From SW-4-43-9 sp047617985 (GTDB lineage: Archaea > Nanohalarchaeota > Nanosalinia > Nanosalinales > Nanosalinaceae): a stretch of DNA of 39,940 nucleotides. The stretch covers positions 1 to 39,940 of the forward strand of contig JBLGBS010000006.1 in assembly GCA_047617985.1 (NCBI GenBank). The letters run 5' to 3'. The position numbers were made by a program, and so were the translations under genes. This document shows positions 39,929-39,940 of this stretch, one piece after another (the first letter of the stretch is position 1; every line of letters starts with the position of its first letter). A model generated the notes under the pieces. That model saw only the letters and a program-made list of their open reading frames with translations, made no database searches and was not told where the DNA came from.

Positions 39929-39936
39929 TATAAATA
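39929..39936 (-). promoter_or_regulatory. TATA-like box of the giant surface protein gene
   Basis: TATTTATA on the minus strand lies 23-30 bases before the GTG at 39906, the leaderless pattern. This makes the GTG start credible. Confidence 0.55.
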
Positions 39937-39940
39937 ACCG

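Noticed and set aside
1..39940. CRISPR array, insertion sequence or prophage
   Set aside because: No regularly spaced direct repeats, transposase, integrase or phage structural genes were seen.

Overview
The window is a gene-dense piece of an archaeal chromosome. Archaeal markers include a 20S proteasome (alpha and beta), the Rrp4/Rrp41/Rrp42 exosome, SBDS, RNA polymerase subunit P, L37Ae, the KEOPS subunit Pcc1, prefoldin beta, aCPSF1, Mre11/Rad50/HerA, archaeal ProRS and SepF. Almost every protein is strongly acidic, which suggests a salt-in halophile, but base composition is moderate and Arg is mostly AGA, unlike GC-rich Halobacteria. Small proteins, short gaps and a giant Cys/Asp/Asn-rich secreted protein point to a DPANN archaeon, most likely a nanohaloarchaeon. 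The lineage is an inference; no rRNA is present. Many genes have a TTTAA/TTATA-like box 23-32 bases before the start codon (leaderless pattern), while operon-internal genes use GGTGA-type ribosome binding sites.

Region 1 (1-9.9 kb) is mostly accessory. It has a partial gene, a likely histone-fold protein, DUF378 and other small membrane proteins, a 590-aa HExxH coiled-coil protein, tRNA-Ala(GGC), a phosphoesterase and a DUF502 protein. A minus-strand run follows with a thiol-redox flavour: AhpD-like protein, CPHC thioredoxin-like protein, HxlR regulator and a class I disulfide oxidoreductase. It also holds a 28-aa CxxC mini-protein and an ADP-ribosyltransferase-like protein.

Region 2 (9.9-21 kb) starts with an intron-containing tRNA, probably Ile(UAU). 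The archaeal proteasome/exosome superoperon follows: psmA, SBDS, rrp4, rrp41, rrp42, L37Ae, rpoP, pcc1, prefoldin beta, UPF0147, then sepF. It is interrupted between SBDS and rrp4 by two minus-strand genes, one a probably exported metzincin protease. On the other strand are aCPSF1 (3'-end cleavage and termination factor) and psmB, so proteolysis, RNA decay and transcription termination are encoded together.

Region 3 (21-34.6 kb) has a DEAD-box helicase, an M20 peptidase, an MTA/SAH deaminase, ProRS, an FNT channel, two HAD phosphatases, a zinc-finger/TM/thioredoxin-like fusion, the mre11-rad50 operon, an arginase-fold UPF0489-like protein and herA. No nurA is seen. Region 4 (34.6-39.9 kb) holds a UPF0175/RHH-DUF3368/PIN toxin-antitoxin pair with two palindromic operator sites, and a 1476-aa secreted, membrane-anchored surface protein.

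The best leads are the giant surface protein, the superoperon interruption, the unusual histone-fold protein, the intron-bearing tRNA whose 3' end lies four bases before an HTH gene, the zinc-finger/thioredoxin fusion, and several hairpins that enclose or overlap the stop codon. No CRISPR array, insertion sequence or rRNA was found, and no gap longer than about 150 bases lacks an assigned feature.
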